The position numbers and the translations under genes were made by a program. Shown here piece by piece: positions 11,206 to 23,248 of a stretch of DNA of 64,000 nucleotides. The notes beneath the pieces were generated by a model. The model had not been told where the DNA came from, did not search any database, and was given only the letters and a program-made list of their open reading frames with translations. The first letter of the stretch is position 1, and every line of letters begins with the position of its first letter. Source of the DNA: Dolomedes plantarius (lineage: Eukaryota > Arthropoda > Arachnida > Araneae > Dolomedidae); the NCBI GenBank assembly GCA_907164885.2, contig OU015492.1, positions 43,437,893 to 43,501,892 of the forward strand, given 5' to 3'.

Positions 11206-11970
11206 CAGTCATATCTCGGTACTCGTCGCATTTCGACGCAGAAAAAATTACTTCGGTATTCGGCATTTGCTCGGTACTCGTCGCATTTCGACGCAGAAAA
11301 AATTACTTCGGTATTCTGCATTTGCTCGGTACTCATCGCATTTCGACGCAGAAAAAATTACTTCGGTATTCGGCATTTGCTCGGTACTCGTCGCATTTCG
11401 ACGCAGAAAAAATTACTTCGGTATTCTGCATTTGCTCGGTACTCGTCGCATTTCGACGCAGAAAAAATTACTTCGGTATCCTGCATTTGCTCGGTACTCA
11501 TCGCATTTCGACGCAGAAAAAATTACTTCGGTATTCGGCATTTGCTCGGTACTCGTCGCATTTCGACGCGGAAAAAATTACTTCGGTATTCTACATTTGC
11601 TCGGTACTCATCGCATTTCGACGCAGAAAAAATTACTTCGGTATTCGGCATTTGCTCGGTACTCGTCGCATTTCGACGCGGAAAAAATGCTTCTTTACCA
11701 CTCGACGTTTTCTCGGTACTCGTCCCATTTGCTAAAACAAGTACGAAACAAGACGACGTCCTCGCATCCTGCCTCTTCGGACGAAAAGAAAGACCGTAAT
11801 AAGTTGTATTACAAAATTTTGTTCAAAAGTATCACCCTGACAAAGCTCTAGAAAGCCAAAATGTGGATTTGTTTAATGATCAAACAATATCTCACTTCAG
11901 AAACATTTTGAAACATAGACAGAAGCAAGTTTCTGAAGATATGATTGTAGTGGAACTCCCTCGATCTTAG
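11206..11970 (+). pseudogene. Tigger/pogo-like transposon relic
   Basis: A TA dinucleotide (11204-11205) precedes 'cagtcatatctcggtact', a terminus typical of pogo/Tigger elements. This terminal sequence has expanded into the minisatellite 11214-11712. At 11849-11970 the plus strand encodes a C-terminal-looking tail: residues DLFNDQTISHFRNIL then HRQKQVSEDM, stopping at TAG 11968-11970. 'HRQKQ' shortly before the stop resembles Tigger C-termini. The catalytic DDE domain is absent and no matching right terminus is found. Assignment rests on the terminus style and this short tail, so it is tentative. Confidence 0.5.
11214..11712 (+). repeat. 55-bp minisatellite, about nine copies, open in three frames
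   Basis: The unit starts 'tcggtactcgtcgcatttcg' at 11216, 11271, 11326 and so on, with a strict 55-bp period and only a few variants ('cgtc/catc', 'gcag/gcgg', 'gtattcgg/gtattctg/gtatcctg'). Because 55 is not a multiple of three, each frame cycles through all three phases. No phase carries a stop, so three overlapping frames stay open (ends at 11735, 11799 and 11851). The unit is CpG-rich compared with its surroundings. It derives from the adjacent transposon terminus. Confidence 0.9.
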
Positions 11971-11989
11971 TCTACAATAGGGATCGGCG

Positions 11990-12284
11990 GTGTTAAGAGA
12001 CAGAAAAGAGAAAGAATCCTTGTGCAAGCGACTGATGTTTTATTGGAAGGAAACTTCCCTTCCAAGCAATAACCCCTCTCCTCCCCTACTTCACCACTAT
12101 CCCATTAGACCATCAACTCCTTTCAGTACAGGTGGAGTGAAGATAATTTTTATTTTATTTTATCTAATTATTGTTTTAAATTATGTCTGTCTAGTTTAAA
12201 GATTTTGTATCAAAAATCATCCATTTATAAATTGCCCAGTAAAATGGGAAATGTCTAGTTTTCAGGAACGAATTAATTCAATTT
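11990..12284. other. Non-coding spacer downstream of the Tigger relic
   Basis: Includes a C-rich stretch at 12070-12105, the kind of non-coding filler often seen inside Tigger elements. No gene supported. Confidence 0.35.
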
Positions 12285-12300
12285 ACATTACTCCATATGG

Positions 12301-12521
12301 TCTTGTAGTGGCCCTGTGGTACAGCGAACTGATTTCGGTGTTGAGGGTGCTCGGATCGAATCCCGGCTTCGCGCCACGAAAAATGCCTCCGTTTGTGTCG
12401 TCCCTTTATGGGGGTAATGCCGGTTCACCTATGTGGTGCCACCATAATAAAGAGGCCAGCAAAACCGCGGTGATAATAGACGAATGTTTAAAGGGACAAG
12501 GCCTCCGCATTGGGGGGAAAA
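12301..12521 (+). mobile_element. tRNA-derived SINE with perfect 16-bp target-site duplication
   Basis: Flanked on both sides by the same 16-mer, acattactccatatgg (12285-12300 and 12522-12537), diagnostic of LINE-driven insertion. The head carries a B box 'ggatcgaatcc'. The body has the 'ggtgccaccataataaa' block shared with copies at 34005-34221 (-) and 34624-34850 (+). The perfect duplication implies a fairly recent insertion. The open frame across it is incidental. Confidence 0.88.
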
Positions 12522-12639
12522 ACATTACTCCATATGGCAACATTCGTTCGATACTCGTCGTGCCCTCTGGAACCAATGAACCACGAGTTCCGAGATATAA
12601 CTTTACTTTAAATAAAATGTAAAGTAAAAACAAATAGGA

Positions 12640-13320
12640 CTACTTTGTAGAGGTAAAGAAGGAAGTCTTTCCGATGTGATTTTGCTACATTATTTTTCCT
12701 ACGTCGGGGCAGCGACCACACCGGCCATAAGCCCTCTGGTAGCCCAATAAAAACTAGCCTTGTTATGAAAGTTGTCAGGAGGACAGTTCAAAAAGAAAGC
12801 GAAGGACAGCTTGTCAAATGAGTAAAATCCAAAAGAGTGCCTGAAGAACACAGGATACAATCAGGGCTATCTACCACGCCAATACGGCACAGGTGATGCT
12901 GTAAAAAGTCATGGCCAGTTAAAAGTCTAAAATTAGCAGTGAAGACCCAGAGAGGAAGGTTCATGGGAAGTGGAGAACACAGCAATGACCCACCACAGCT
13001 TCAGCATAGTGATTTCGAAGGGACCTTTGTAATTTACATTTTATTACACCACAAATTTGCTGGTAAGACAGAGTAAAGTGTGGCTGCCGCAAGTTACATC
13101 CGTTTTTGCAAGGATGTCGGCTTTTTCGTTTCCTGGAATCCCACAGTGACTAGGAATCCATTGAAGAACAATTTTCCAGCCTATAGAAATTGCTTGATTA
13201 AAAAGCTTCTTAATTTCTTCCACGTGGTAGGAATCACTTGTTGTATGTGAAGTAATAGCCAAAATTTTAGACTTGGAGTCTATAAAGAAAGCAACTCTCC
13301 TAAGTGGAGTACATAGATTT
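12640..13320 (-). pseudogene. 3' end of a LINE: RNase H and C-terminal zinc region of ORF2
   Basis: At 13262-13044 (-) the translation includes LQWIPSHCGIPGNEKADILAK, the C-terminal motif of the RNase H domain of I/R1/Jockey-type LINEs. Further downstream, 12985-12788 (-), FRLLTGHDFLQHHLCRIG, PDCILC and a later H-L-x-x-C match the C-terminal CCHC-like region of the same ORF2. Frames change between the pieces, so it is broken. The endonuclease and reverse transcriptase domains are absent, as in a typical 5' truncation. The 3' UTR probably runs to about 12640. Confidence 0.8.
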
Positions 13321-13329
13321 ATTAAGTTT

Positions 13330-14930
13330 AGAATGGCCCATGAGATTCTACTTCATAAGGAAATAAGTTTGCGTTAAAGTAACGCAGAACATTTTGTGGC
13401 AAATAAATTCGCTTTTCTTTGAAATGAGTCATTACATTTATTCAATAGATCAATTCACTCTTCGTTTTTTTTTTTTTACATCATACTGAAACTTTACGTA
13501 CATCCTTTTGGAATTGGCATATTTTCATTAAACCGATAATGTTACCACAAATGTGATTAATCCCTTGTAAATCAGTTTTCCCTATTTTCTTTACTCTTAT
13601 TTGTATAATAAAATTCTTCTTTTACCTTCATCAGTGTAATCATATTTACCTTCCTTAATTCCAGTATGTCTTTTTGAACGTCTTATCTTTTTTTAATCTA
13701 CACATCCTCCTTATATTCCTTTATTTTGTGCATAAGTTAAGACATAACTCACCGAATTCACGTTTCTTGAGTATTTTTATCTAATTATAATACGAGTTCT
13801 TACGTGTTTGTGTCAGTATTGTTTCTTGGCGAGAGTTTTTACGCTCTAGAAATTCCTCGTTCTTGAAGACGACATTTTATCTTAAACATCTGTGAAATGA
13901 CTCAAGGATTTAGTCATAGGAAGTCTCAGGAATTTGGCAAGATTATAATCAGACATCAATGTAATGCAAAAATGGGATTTTTGGTGTGCAATTCAATACA
14001 GCAAAAACGGCGCAAAACTGCGTCAAATTAATAAGAATACATTACCCATGGAGACCAATCAGCCTAAAATCAGTTTCCCAAAAATGTGCCCTAAATTTTG
14101 CAAATTATGGGAATTTCAATTACATTTGCCACAGTTATCAATCATGTTTAAACGGAGGGTGGCGGTTCCTCGTTTATAATTTTATTGCTGCCCACTGTTA
14201 TTTGAGGTATCTGCATGCGTTGAAATGGATGTTTTGGTGCAAAATTTCGAAAGTATTTTTATTGCTGTATTTCAAATTCCAATCTTTTAGGATTCTAAAC
14301 CTGCTTTTCTTTTATTCGTACGATCATTGGATGAGAACTTTTAGCCAATTTAATAAACCGAAAGTTGTATTAAAAGACCGAAAGTAGCATCTTTAAATGT
14401 ATTTTCTAGAAAACTAATTTTGCAGTTATTTTTGTAAACGAGAAAACTAATAATATAAAAAGTTTTCCATATATTTCGATGAAATTTTGAATAGTGCTTT
14501 ACATATGAGGCGTTTAAAGGCAAAGAGGTGTAAGTCACATTTTCAACTTTTTTCATTTGGGGGCAAATATGTAATCTCCTTGTTCAATTTATAGTGTAAT
14601 TGTAAATAGTTATTATTTGCATTATTGTAATAATTTGTTCAATTTATGGTGGAATTTTTTGTAGTTTTTGCAGTTAAACTCTTTTGACTTACACCACTTG
14701 ACTTACTGACTTATGCCACTTTGCCTTTCACCGCCTCATATTACTAACTATGTTTTGAACTAAAAGCTAAGCTATATGTATTAATTTAGTCATTCTACAG
14801 AAACCCGTACTTAAAAAATGATATTTAAAAAAAATCAGTGTTTTTTCACTTTTTTTCGTATATTTCAGGGATTTTTGGGAGTATTATAAAACTTTTACTT
14901 CAGAATACAGATAAGTGTCACAGTATATAG
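13330..14930. other. Non-coding stretch
   Basis: No recognisable gene. The longest open frames (13986-14387 +) have no protein-like features. Confidence 0.35.
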
Positions 14931-14934
14931 TATA

Positions 14935-15020
14935 AAAGAAATTTTAAAAAAAATTCAAGTAGTCTCTTCTAACGAAACTACCGCGGATTATTAACGTAGG
15001 ATTACTTATCGTTGCTTACT
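14935..15020 (-). repeat. Dispersed repeat shared with 36020-36100
   Basis: A ~75-bp block ('ctcttctaac', 'aaactacc', 'ggattattaacgtaggatta', 'cttatcgttgctta') recurs inverted inside the hAT element at 36020-36095, so these are two copies of one dispersed repeat. Confidence 0.75.
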
Positions 15021-15060
15021 TCTTTTGTATGTATATATGTATGTATGTGTTATGCATATA

Positions 15061-15071
15061 TAATATATATA

Positions 15072-15121
<50 letters not shown>

Positions 15122-15127
15122 TATATT
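15061..15127. repeat. (TA)n microsatellite
   Basis: Long alternating TA tract. Confidence 0.95.
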
Positions 15128-15954
<827 letters not shown>

Positions 15955-16375
15955 CCCCCCCCCCCCACACAAGATAAGTGTTGGGGGTTCAAAAACAACA
16001 AACACAAATCTGAGAATTAGTAGTGTTTGACCTAATTTCTAACATTCAAATTAATAAAATACCACTTAAACACTTATATAACACCTTAAAAGAAAATTAA
16101 TTATAAGTATGAAAATACTGATTCAGCACTTACTCACAAATATTTCTAGTAAACAAAAATAACATACTCCTACGGGAATTCGACAGACGTATAGAAGACA
16201 TCACACACAATTTCTTTACAGGGATCCTGTAAAACACTAAGAAATTAGAAAGTTAGTATTATAAAAGAATTTTTCAATGACACGTAGAAATGTTTTGGGA
16301 ACACAATAGTTAGTTATAGTGCACTTCACTAAAGTTTATGAGTCACTTAGTTCCAGAGTCCTTTAACTATTGATA

Positions 16376-16530
16376 TCAAAATATACGGGATAAGGCATCC
16401 GCGTTAGGCATCTTTGCCCCTGGACAATGTTTCATAGTTATATTATACTTTTGTAGTGCAAAAACCCAGCGCTGCAGCCTGGAGGATAGTGGAGCACACC
16501 TTGTTAATGATTCTGAACCTTCACGGCTCC
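16376..16530 (-). pseudogene. C-terminal end of the RNase H domain, Ty3/gypsy pol
   Basis: The minus-strand translation reads SSRLQRWVFALQKYNITMKH followed by CPGAKMPNADALSRIF and a TGA stop (16376-16378). 'LQRW..LQ.Y', 'H.PG' and 'NADALSR' are the classical end of Ty3-type RNase H. This shows pol ends with RT-RNase H and no integrase follows. The ~1 kb that should link it to the RT (18247) is missing and LINE sequence stands there instead. Confidence 0.85.
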
Positions 16531-17000
16531 CCACGCGTTCACATGCGTATCAGCCAAAAAAAAGAAACTGACTCCTGACACTAGTCGCCATGACAGCAAC
16601 CCGCACGACTAGGCTCCACAAGTCCTTTCACAGGCCCAAGCCTTGGCCCGAAGCACCGAGCATTTCACTCCCTAAACTTCTAGTCAGTGCACCCATAACA
16701 CCGATCACATCCATGCCGTCTAACAAGCAGATCATCCAGTAGTTAAAGCCATCCAAAATAAAATTAATTTTCTTTTTTAAGCACGCAGCCACCACTCTGC
16801 CAAATATATCATTCAACCTAGTTTTATTATTTTAACATAAATACAAAGGCAAGCACCACCCGTGCAGCCAACCAAACCAAATAGTTTGAAAAAACATAAC
16901 CAAAACATGCTCTACACGAGCACAAAAATCTTTAATAAGCATAAAAAACGAATAAATCAACAAACAATTAAACAAAGCACCCCTTGTGCAAATGCCGACA
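16531..17000. other. Junk segment between LINE ORF1 and RNase H
   Basis: Non-coding, A-rich on the plus strand (16860-16980). Probably remains of the nested LINE or of pol, now unrecognisable. Confidence 0.35.
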
Positions 17001-18240
17001 TCAGCTCGAAGATCGGTCCTTTAATGTTAAACAGCCGGGGAGTTTCTGCCGATCCGTTCTGATCTTTTCCAATAGATCATAAAACTCTTCATCATCCGTG
17101 TCACTTGAAGCCGCATCTTCCTCTTTCGACCCAAAGTCGGTCCTCTCCATCAAGCGTTCTTCTTCCAATATAAGTCTACCACACTGTCTATCCGTTGGTA
17201 GATGCGCCACGTCGATTTTCTTTCCCGTTCTTTTCTGGTGATTTTCACAATTAGTGCAAACCTGCCCTCTTTTGCATGGCTCTTAGCCATGCTCTTTTCT
17301 GCACATTTCTTACAAATTTTTAAGTTGTGACAGTCTCTACCAAGATGACCGAATCTCCAACAGTTAAAACAAATTGTAGGTTTATGGTACAGCTTCCAGT
17401 TGTGACACATCCAGCCTAATTTTATTCTTTTTAACTGTTTTATCTTCTGGTATGTCTCTCCCTTGATACGTAATATCCAATTCCAGCCCCTCTTTGACTT
17501 GAAAGACGTGATAGCCTCCACTTTCTTGAACTCCTCATTCTGCTGCAAAATCATCTCTTGCAACTTGTCCTTTGTTAACTCCTCTTGCACATCATAACAA
17601 TTATTCTAGGGTCTCTTTTACTTGGAGTTTGTATCTTATAAGCCGTTTTAAGTTCATCTATTTTGCCAAACTCCTCTATTATCTTCTCAACATCTTCTTT
17701 CATCTCCGTCCTTATTAATAAGCCTCCTTTGCCAATATTCCTACATCCTTCAACTCCAATCCCTAATTTCTCAGGCTTTATCTTATCCTTTACCGCTTTC
17801 TTAGTCACTTCTGATTCTTGCTCCCTATTCGGGATAATCTTAACTTCATAAACAACTTCCTTCACCTTCTTAAAAAAATTCTTGCCAGAACCCTTCATTT
17901 TTGTCACCCCCAGCGAAGCTTTTTGCTCCCTTATTTTTAAGTATATCTAATTGTCCCTTATAATAATGTATCAACTTTTGTTGATCATTAATGGAGTCCA
18001 CCAGATCCATCAAGTCCTTATTTATATTTCGCTTAATATCTACAGTCAACTTAGCCGTGCTGATAACACCTGTTATCTGCCTAACTTTAAGTTTCACCAT
18101 ATCTTCCGTCAGGATTCTCAGATCCTCCATATCGACCTTCTTCGCTCCCATTCTGCAGCTGCGAACTTTAACTCAAAACGCTTCAAACCCACGCTCCTCC
18201 GACGTTAGCGAACTACCCTAAGGTAGTCCCCCAGGGCCCA
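17001..18240 (-). pseudogene. LINE ORF1 (gag-like, CCHC zinc knuckle) inside the LTR element
   Basis: Three adjacent minus-strand frames (18151-17870, 17907-17575, 17590-17150) form one ORF1 broken by two frameshifts. The first has a coiled-coil-like start. The second has LGIGVEGCRNIGKGGLLIRT and PRIIV, the RRM-like part of I/R1/Jockey-type ORF1. The third has W-N-W-I-L-R-I-K-G then CFNCWRFGHLGRDC, a CX2CX4HX4C knuckle, followed by CKKC...H. ORF1 proteins bind LINE RNA in the RNP. The upstream 5' UTR starts near 18246, directly after the gypsy RT codons. No ORF2 is found, so the LINE is itself internally deleted. Confidence 0.82.
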
Positions 18241-18246
18241 CCACGT

Positions 18247-19965
18247 GGAGTTTTCCAGTCCTTAGAGAAAATCGCAATGTCATCGATATATGCTCTAGCA
18301 AAGTCTCGGTATGAGGAAACAGCTATATTCATAACTCTCTGAAAAGTCGCAGATGCGTTCTTCAATCCGAAACTCATGACTTTAAATCTGTATTGCTGTC
18401 TATGGGTCTTGAATGCTGTCAATTTTTTACTTTCTGGGTCCATCGGGATGGCCCAATATCCCTTTAATAAATCTAACGTCGTTATCACGTTGGCTTTACC
18501 AATAGAATTAATTAAATCGGCTGTCTCTTCCATTGGAAAATCATCTGTTATCGTTGCTATATTCAAGGCTCTAAAATCGACACATAACCGCATTCCTCCA
18601 TCCTTTTTGTTAATACACACAACGGGGTATACTATCTCATCATCGCTTTCTTCAATCAAATCTAAGACTATGAGCTCTTTAACTTGCTAATCTACCTTCG
18701 GCTTTAGTGATTCGGGAATTCTATATACAAAAGGTTTCTTCCTTTCTTCGTTCGGTTTCAAGCGAATTTTATGTGCTCCTACTTTCGCAATTTTCACATT
18801 TCCCGTAAACAACATATGATGTTTACTCAGTAAAGTCAACAATTCTCCAACCTGGGTTTTATTTAAATGTGCGCATTCAAACTGTTTTAAAATATCTTCA
18901 ATATTTACATTAGACGAATTAGGTGTTGGATGGATTTCTCTAAATTCTTCCTCATTTTCAAATACTACACCTACAGCTTGAACTCTGGGATGGTACTGCC
19001 TTATTTTGTTCACATGTACATGCCTTACTTTCCCATCCGCAAGTTTTACTTTATAAGAATGTAGATTACACCTTTCAATAATCTCGCCTGGTCCTGTCCA
19101 CCTAGCGTATAATTTGTTTGCAGAGTCAGGAATTAAAAGGTACACGCTCCCCAATACTAAATTCTTTCATCCGTGTACGTCGATTAAAATAATTTGCGTA
19201 AGCTTTCTGTTTGTCAGCTGCAGAAAAGGAAGCATGCTCAGCTGCTTTTTCTAAGTTAATTTTTAGGTCTTGCAAATATTCTGCAACAGTTTTATTTAGT
19301 CCTAACGGAATGGGTATCTCCCCTGCCCAACTCGATTTTACTACTGCTAACGGACCACGGGCTTCTCTTCCATACATCAATTTAAATGGAGAAACCCCTG
19401 TCGTGCAGTTGGGTACTTCTCTGTAGGCAAATAACAAAAAGGGTATATGCTTATCCCAATTCGATGGGTTGCTTCTAATTATGTGATGCATCATGTTTTT
19501 GATAACTTGGTTATACCGCTCAACCAGTCCATTACTAGCTGCGTATCCAGGCGTGGAAAATCTAGGATGCGAGCCCAAACGTTTAAGAAATTCCTGGGTC
19601 AACTGAGATATAAAGTTGGTGCCCTGATCACTGGCCACAACATTAGGAATTCCTCTTCTAGAAAATATCTCTAATAAAGCATCACACGTTGCTTTCGCAG
19701 TTATAGACCGTAATGGCACTGCTTCCGGCCACCTTGAATGCTGGTCCTGTAAACATAGAATATATTTATGCTTTCGAGCAGATGGTGGTTCTATAGGCTA
19801 CATTGACTACCTCAAACGGTAAATTTGGCCTTACCACGGGTGGGATAGGAATTTTATCACTGGCCCTCTCCGGTTTCTTAACTGACAGTTCTCACAAGTT
19901 TTTATGAAATCTGCAATGTCTTGAGTCATGTTTGGCCAAAAGAAGCTTAATCTGATTCTTTCTCT
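18247..19965 (-). pseudogene. Ty3/gypsy pol: integrase followed by reverse transcriptase
   Basis: On the minus strand, 19960-19840 encodes the end of the integrase zinc finger (FIKTCENCQLR). The rve core follows: the first D in LCLQDQHSRWPEA, then SDQGTNF and NGLVERYNQ supply the D,D,E triad. The C-terminal GPY/F-like module (ARWTGPGEI...VHVNKIRQYHPR) follows after a frameshift near 19140. The same frame runs on, without a domain break, into the RT: PFVYRIPESLKPKVD, TAG stop (18687-18689), GGMRLCVDFRALN, FGLKNASATFQRVMN and the YIDD box (Y-x-D-D catalytic motif), then truncation at 'FSKDWK'. Integrase inserts the cDNA and RT copies the RNA. The continuity shows that INT-RT order is native and not a rearrangement. 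Confidence 0.9.
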
Positions 19966-20173
19966 CATTTTCTAATTTTTCTTTTTCCTCCATAATTTGT
20001 CTCTGTTCTAAAATAACCTCTGCACGTCCTCTTACAAACTCGGGATCTTTCTTGTATTCCTCGGATTCAATAATACTATTTTTAAGATCTGAAATTCTCG
20101 CATCGGGGATCACTTCTGCCCCAATTTCTTCGCAAAGAAGTTTAAAGTCCTCTTTCTTAAACCCTTTAAACAT
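19966..20173 (-). pseudogene. N-terminal gag fragment of the Ty3/gypsy element
   Basis: Starts ATG at 20173 with residues MFKGFKKEDFKLLCEEIGAE, then SEEYKKDPEFV and a glutamate/lysine-rich helix (about residues 55-70). Such short SAP-like openings with 'EEYK.DPEFV' are common at the start of arthropod retrotransposon gag proteins. The frame is fused out of register to the integrase zinc finger near 19970, so the rest of gag and the protease were deleted. The open frame itself continues to 19892 in the wrong phase. Confidence 0.7.
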
Positions 20174-20359
20174 TTTCTTAACTTAACTTCAAATGTTCAT
20201 TAACTTATAACAATTTGAATCTTCTTACCTGTCTTTTCCTAGTCACAGGTATTCCCTTTAATTCAGGTATTGCACCTACACACACTCCTACGATAAGCAC
20301 AGTCCTACGATAAACACTACCTCATCCCTTGAACATGCCAATGCTGGCGACTGCGACAA

Positions 20360-20660
20360 TGTGGTGTATTCACACTACACCGAGGTTCTTTCTCTGGCAT
20401 AGGGACAATGAGGTAGATAAAACTAGTCGTCTAAACGACACAAACATTTATTGACAATTTAACAAAAGATTACAACCAAAACTCTGAGCACGAGGTGGGC
20501 AAGCCTATTGCATCTTACCAGACCCCGACTCCTACTACTGATTTCTCCCGACGATACCTTCACCCTCTAGGGTTCAACGCCCCCCGCAGCCAATCCCTCT
20601 GATTGGTGAAAGAGGGGGGGGGATCATGGGGTACGGCACTTCTACAAACATTACACTACA
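20360..20660 (-). repeat. 5' LTR (in element orientation)
   Basis: 301 bp, direct copy of 15654-15954 with about 3% difference. In element orientation it is followed directly by 'ttgtcgcagtcgcc' (20359 downward), the expected primer-binding-site position. A similar 'ttgtcgcagt' occurs at 49850-49870 (-). Confidence 0.92.
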
Positions 20661-20702
20661 TATATATATATATATATATAGATAGATAGATAGATAGATA
20701 TA
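20661..20702. repeat. (TA)n(GATA)n microsatellite
   Basis: Continuation of the TA tract split by the LTR element, then (GATA)n. Confidence 0.95.
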
Positions 20703-20710
20703 CATATGCA

Positions 20711-21459
20711 GGGTTCCCACCTATATCCGTTACACCCCCTTTAACTTCTAAACGGTGACAGCTTAGGCCATAAAGTTGGTGTCTAGGTGTAGTAAAAAGG
20801 CTATGCCCTACTCGATGAGACAACTTACAGCGCCATCTATCGGCACATTTTGGAATTAACGTTTTTATCTCAACGGTACGAGATACGGGAAAAAGTCAAT
20901 TACAAAGTTGTTCAGCAACATCGATTTGCACCTTGTGTACATTAGTACTCAAAACAGAATCTAAAAATTGAACATTTTTTTGGTCGTGATTTTCAACACT
21001 ATGGTGTCGCGAAACGCGAAGCTCGAAAAGACCACGAAAAAGCTCGAAAGTGTATAGTGGCTAATGGAGAGCATTTTCAGTAGCACAAATAAATGATCCT
21101 GAAGATAGGAGAGGGTCTCAGTTTCTTTCTTCCACTCTTTATGACATGACAACTTTCGAAATCGTGACCAAAGAAATGTTCATTTTCTATATTCTGTTTT
21201 AAGTATTAATGTGCGCAAAGGGTCTTTTCTTACTAAATAGATGATGCTGAACAACTTTGTAACTGACTTTTGTCCCGTATCTCATACCATTTTTGAGATA
21301 AAAACGCTAGTTCCAAAATGTACAGATAGATGGCGTTGTAAGTTATCTCCTCGAGTAGCGCATAGCCTTTTTGCTATACCTAGACACCAACTTTATGACC
21401 TAAGCTGTCACCGTTTAGAAGTTAAGGGGAATGTAACGGATTTAGGTGGGAACCGTTTG
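20711..21459. mobile_element. Palindromic MITE, ~290-bp arms
   Basis: The left arm starts 'gggttcccacct'. The right arm is its reverse complement, ending 'aggtgggaacc', with matching blocks 'ggtgacagcttagg' / 'cctaagctgtcacc' and 'tagacaccaacttta' in the right arm. Arms meet around 21000-21170, leaving a ~170-bp loop. TA repeats lie on both sides, fitting a TA target. No transposase is visible. Resembles foldback-type Tc1/mariner derivatives. Confidence 0.8.
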
Positions 21460-21485
21460 TATATATATATATATATATATATATA
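21460..21485. repeat. (TA)n microsatellite
   Basis: Short TA tract between two MITEs. Confidence 0.9.
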
Positions 21486-22076
21486 CCGTAAAATCTCGAG
21501 TATAATACTCACATTTTTTTCACATTTTAGTCCGCAAAAATGAGGATGCGTATTATACTCGAGTACAAAAAAAAAAAACATATTTTTAAACATTGGATAA
21601 ACGAACGTACACAGCTGTAAGACATTGTCTCAACACGGGTGCGTGCGAATCTGCACTCCGTGATTCATCCACCCGTTTACTAAGCAGGTATTCCTTTTAA
21701 ACAAATGAAACTCAGAGTTCGTATCGTGAAGTGAGGATGATGATGACGATATATATTACGACGTCAACAATAATTATGACATGGAAGCAATTACAATAGA
21801 TGAGCTGTATTCGAGTGAAAGTGATTAAGACTGGTAATTTGACAGTACTGTTTGTTTCGAATTAACAATTTAAGTTTTTTTCTACCGAATTTGACATTTT
21901 CGTTTCTTTTTATTACAAATTTTATTTATGTTAATAAATATTTGTGCAATTTTTAAATAAAATATTGAAAGTTATGGGTGCGTATTATAGTCGAATTTTA
22001 ATTTTTTGCGAAAATTTCGCGCAAAAAAAAGCATGTGTATTATACTTGGGTGCGTATTATAGTCAAGATTTTACGG
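21486..22076 (+). mobile_element. pogo/Tigger-type MITE with TA target duplication
   Basis: Terminal inverted repeats 'ccgtaaaatctcgagtataa' and its complement ending 'agattttacgg' lie between TA dinucleotides (21484-21485, 22077-22078). Around 21733-21835 the plus strand encodes an acidic tail (D-D-D-D-D-I-Y-Y-D then DELYSSESD) like pogo-family transposase C-termini. The catalytic domain is lost. Confidence 0.72.
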
Positions 22077-22092
22077 TATATATGTACGTATA

Positions 22093-23248
22093 TATATACA
22101 CACTCAAACCTGGTGGTCACCAAAAAAAACGCATAAAAAAATCTTACAAAACTTCATGAGTAGCTATAAAAAATATTTTTCGCAACACATTTAAAAAGTA
22201 TTTTTTTATGCGGTGAATAGGGACTGCATAAAAATAGTCTCACGTAGAAAATAACTTAAAACCTTACGAAATAACTAGGAATTAAATACTCAGTATTAAA
22301 TACTTGATCCGGGCAATATCTACCATCTTCAATAATTTTTGCTAAGACTTTATAATAATTTTTAGCGGCTGTTTCATCAGCGGTTGCAGCTTCGCCCTTT
22401 ATCTTGAGATTCTAAAGTGCGTGTCGTTGTAAAAACCCGACTAACCAGCCATTGCTTACAGAAAATTTCGGGCTTCCAATATGAGACGATGAATAGACGG
22501 CTCTAAATCCTTCAGCTGATTATAAAACCGTATAGCTTTCTTTTTAATTAATTCTCTGTCAATGGGGATTCGTTTTTGAGTTCATTCTTGAATCCACAAT
22601 ATGAGCGCCTTTTCCGTTTTCTCTATCAAAATGTTTCTTGAATACGATGCTCGTTTAGCGCTTTCGTTTGTGACACAATTACTAGTTTTTTTTTATTTCA
22701 CCTGCACGTTTTGTATGCCTCTTATAGTGAATTCACCTAATCCAAATTCTTTACCGAGAGCTATGGATCCTTCGCCTTCTGCTATTCGTTTTAAAATCGT
22801 AGTCTTAGTTTCTAAGGAAATTGCCTTTTTCTTCACTTTGTTTTTGCCCTTATTCATCTTCAGGGATTATGTCTAAAAATAAAATAAAAATCCTAAAAAT
22901 TTATATCTAAAAAAAAAACAATAAATTTACCTTCAATTTAAGCTTTGAAATGAATCTTATCTTAATGGTCCAGGAATATGAAAGCACTTTGAAGGACGTC
23001 AATTCAATAATGCGATTATATAATTCAATACATATGTAATGTAATTGGCTGACGCAATACTGCATTTTATTTGCAAATCAGTATCAGTGTATGCAATGTG
23101 ATGAAATATCAAAAATCGAAAAAGCAAAATGGCCGATCAAACCTACTAATTTTTTTTTATTTTTATTGATAACTTCGTCAATTATGTTCTAATTTGATTG
23201 AAATTTTCATATACCGCACAAAAAAAGACCGCCCAAAAACAGGTTTGA

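Noticed and set aside
11214..11712. CRISPR-like regular array
   Set aside because: The repeats are head-to-tail with no unique spacers, and the genome is eukaryotic. It is a minisatellite.
12406..12633. Coding frames across 12251-12633 on both strands
   Set aside because: They fall inside a SINE with perfect target duplications.
20340..20359. Exact primer-binding site and its tRNA
   Set aside because: The position is right but I could not match the sequence to a specific tRNA 3' end without a database.
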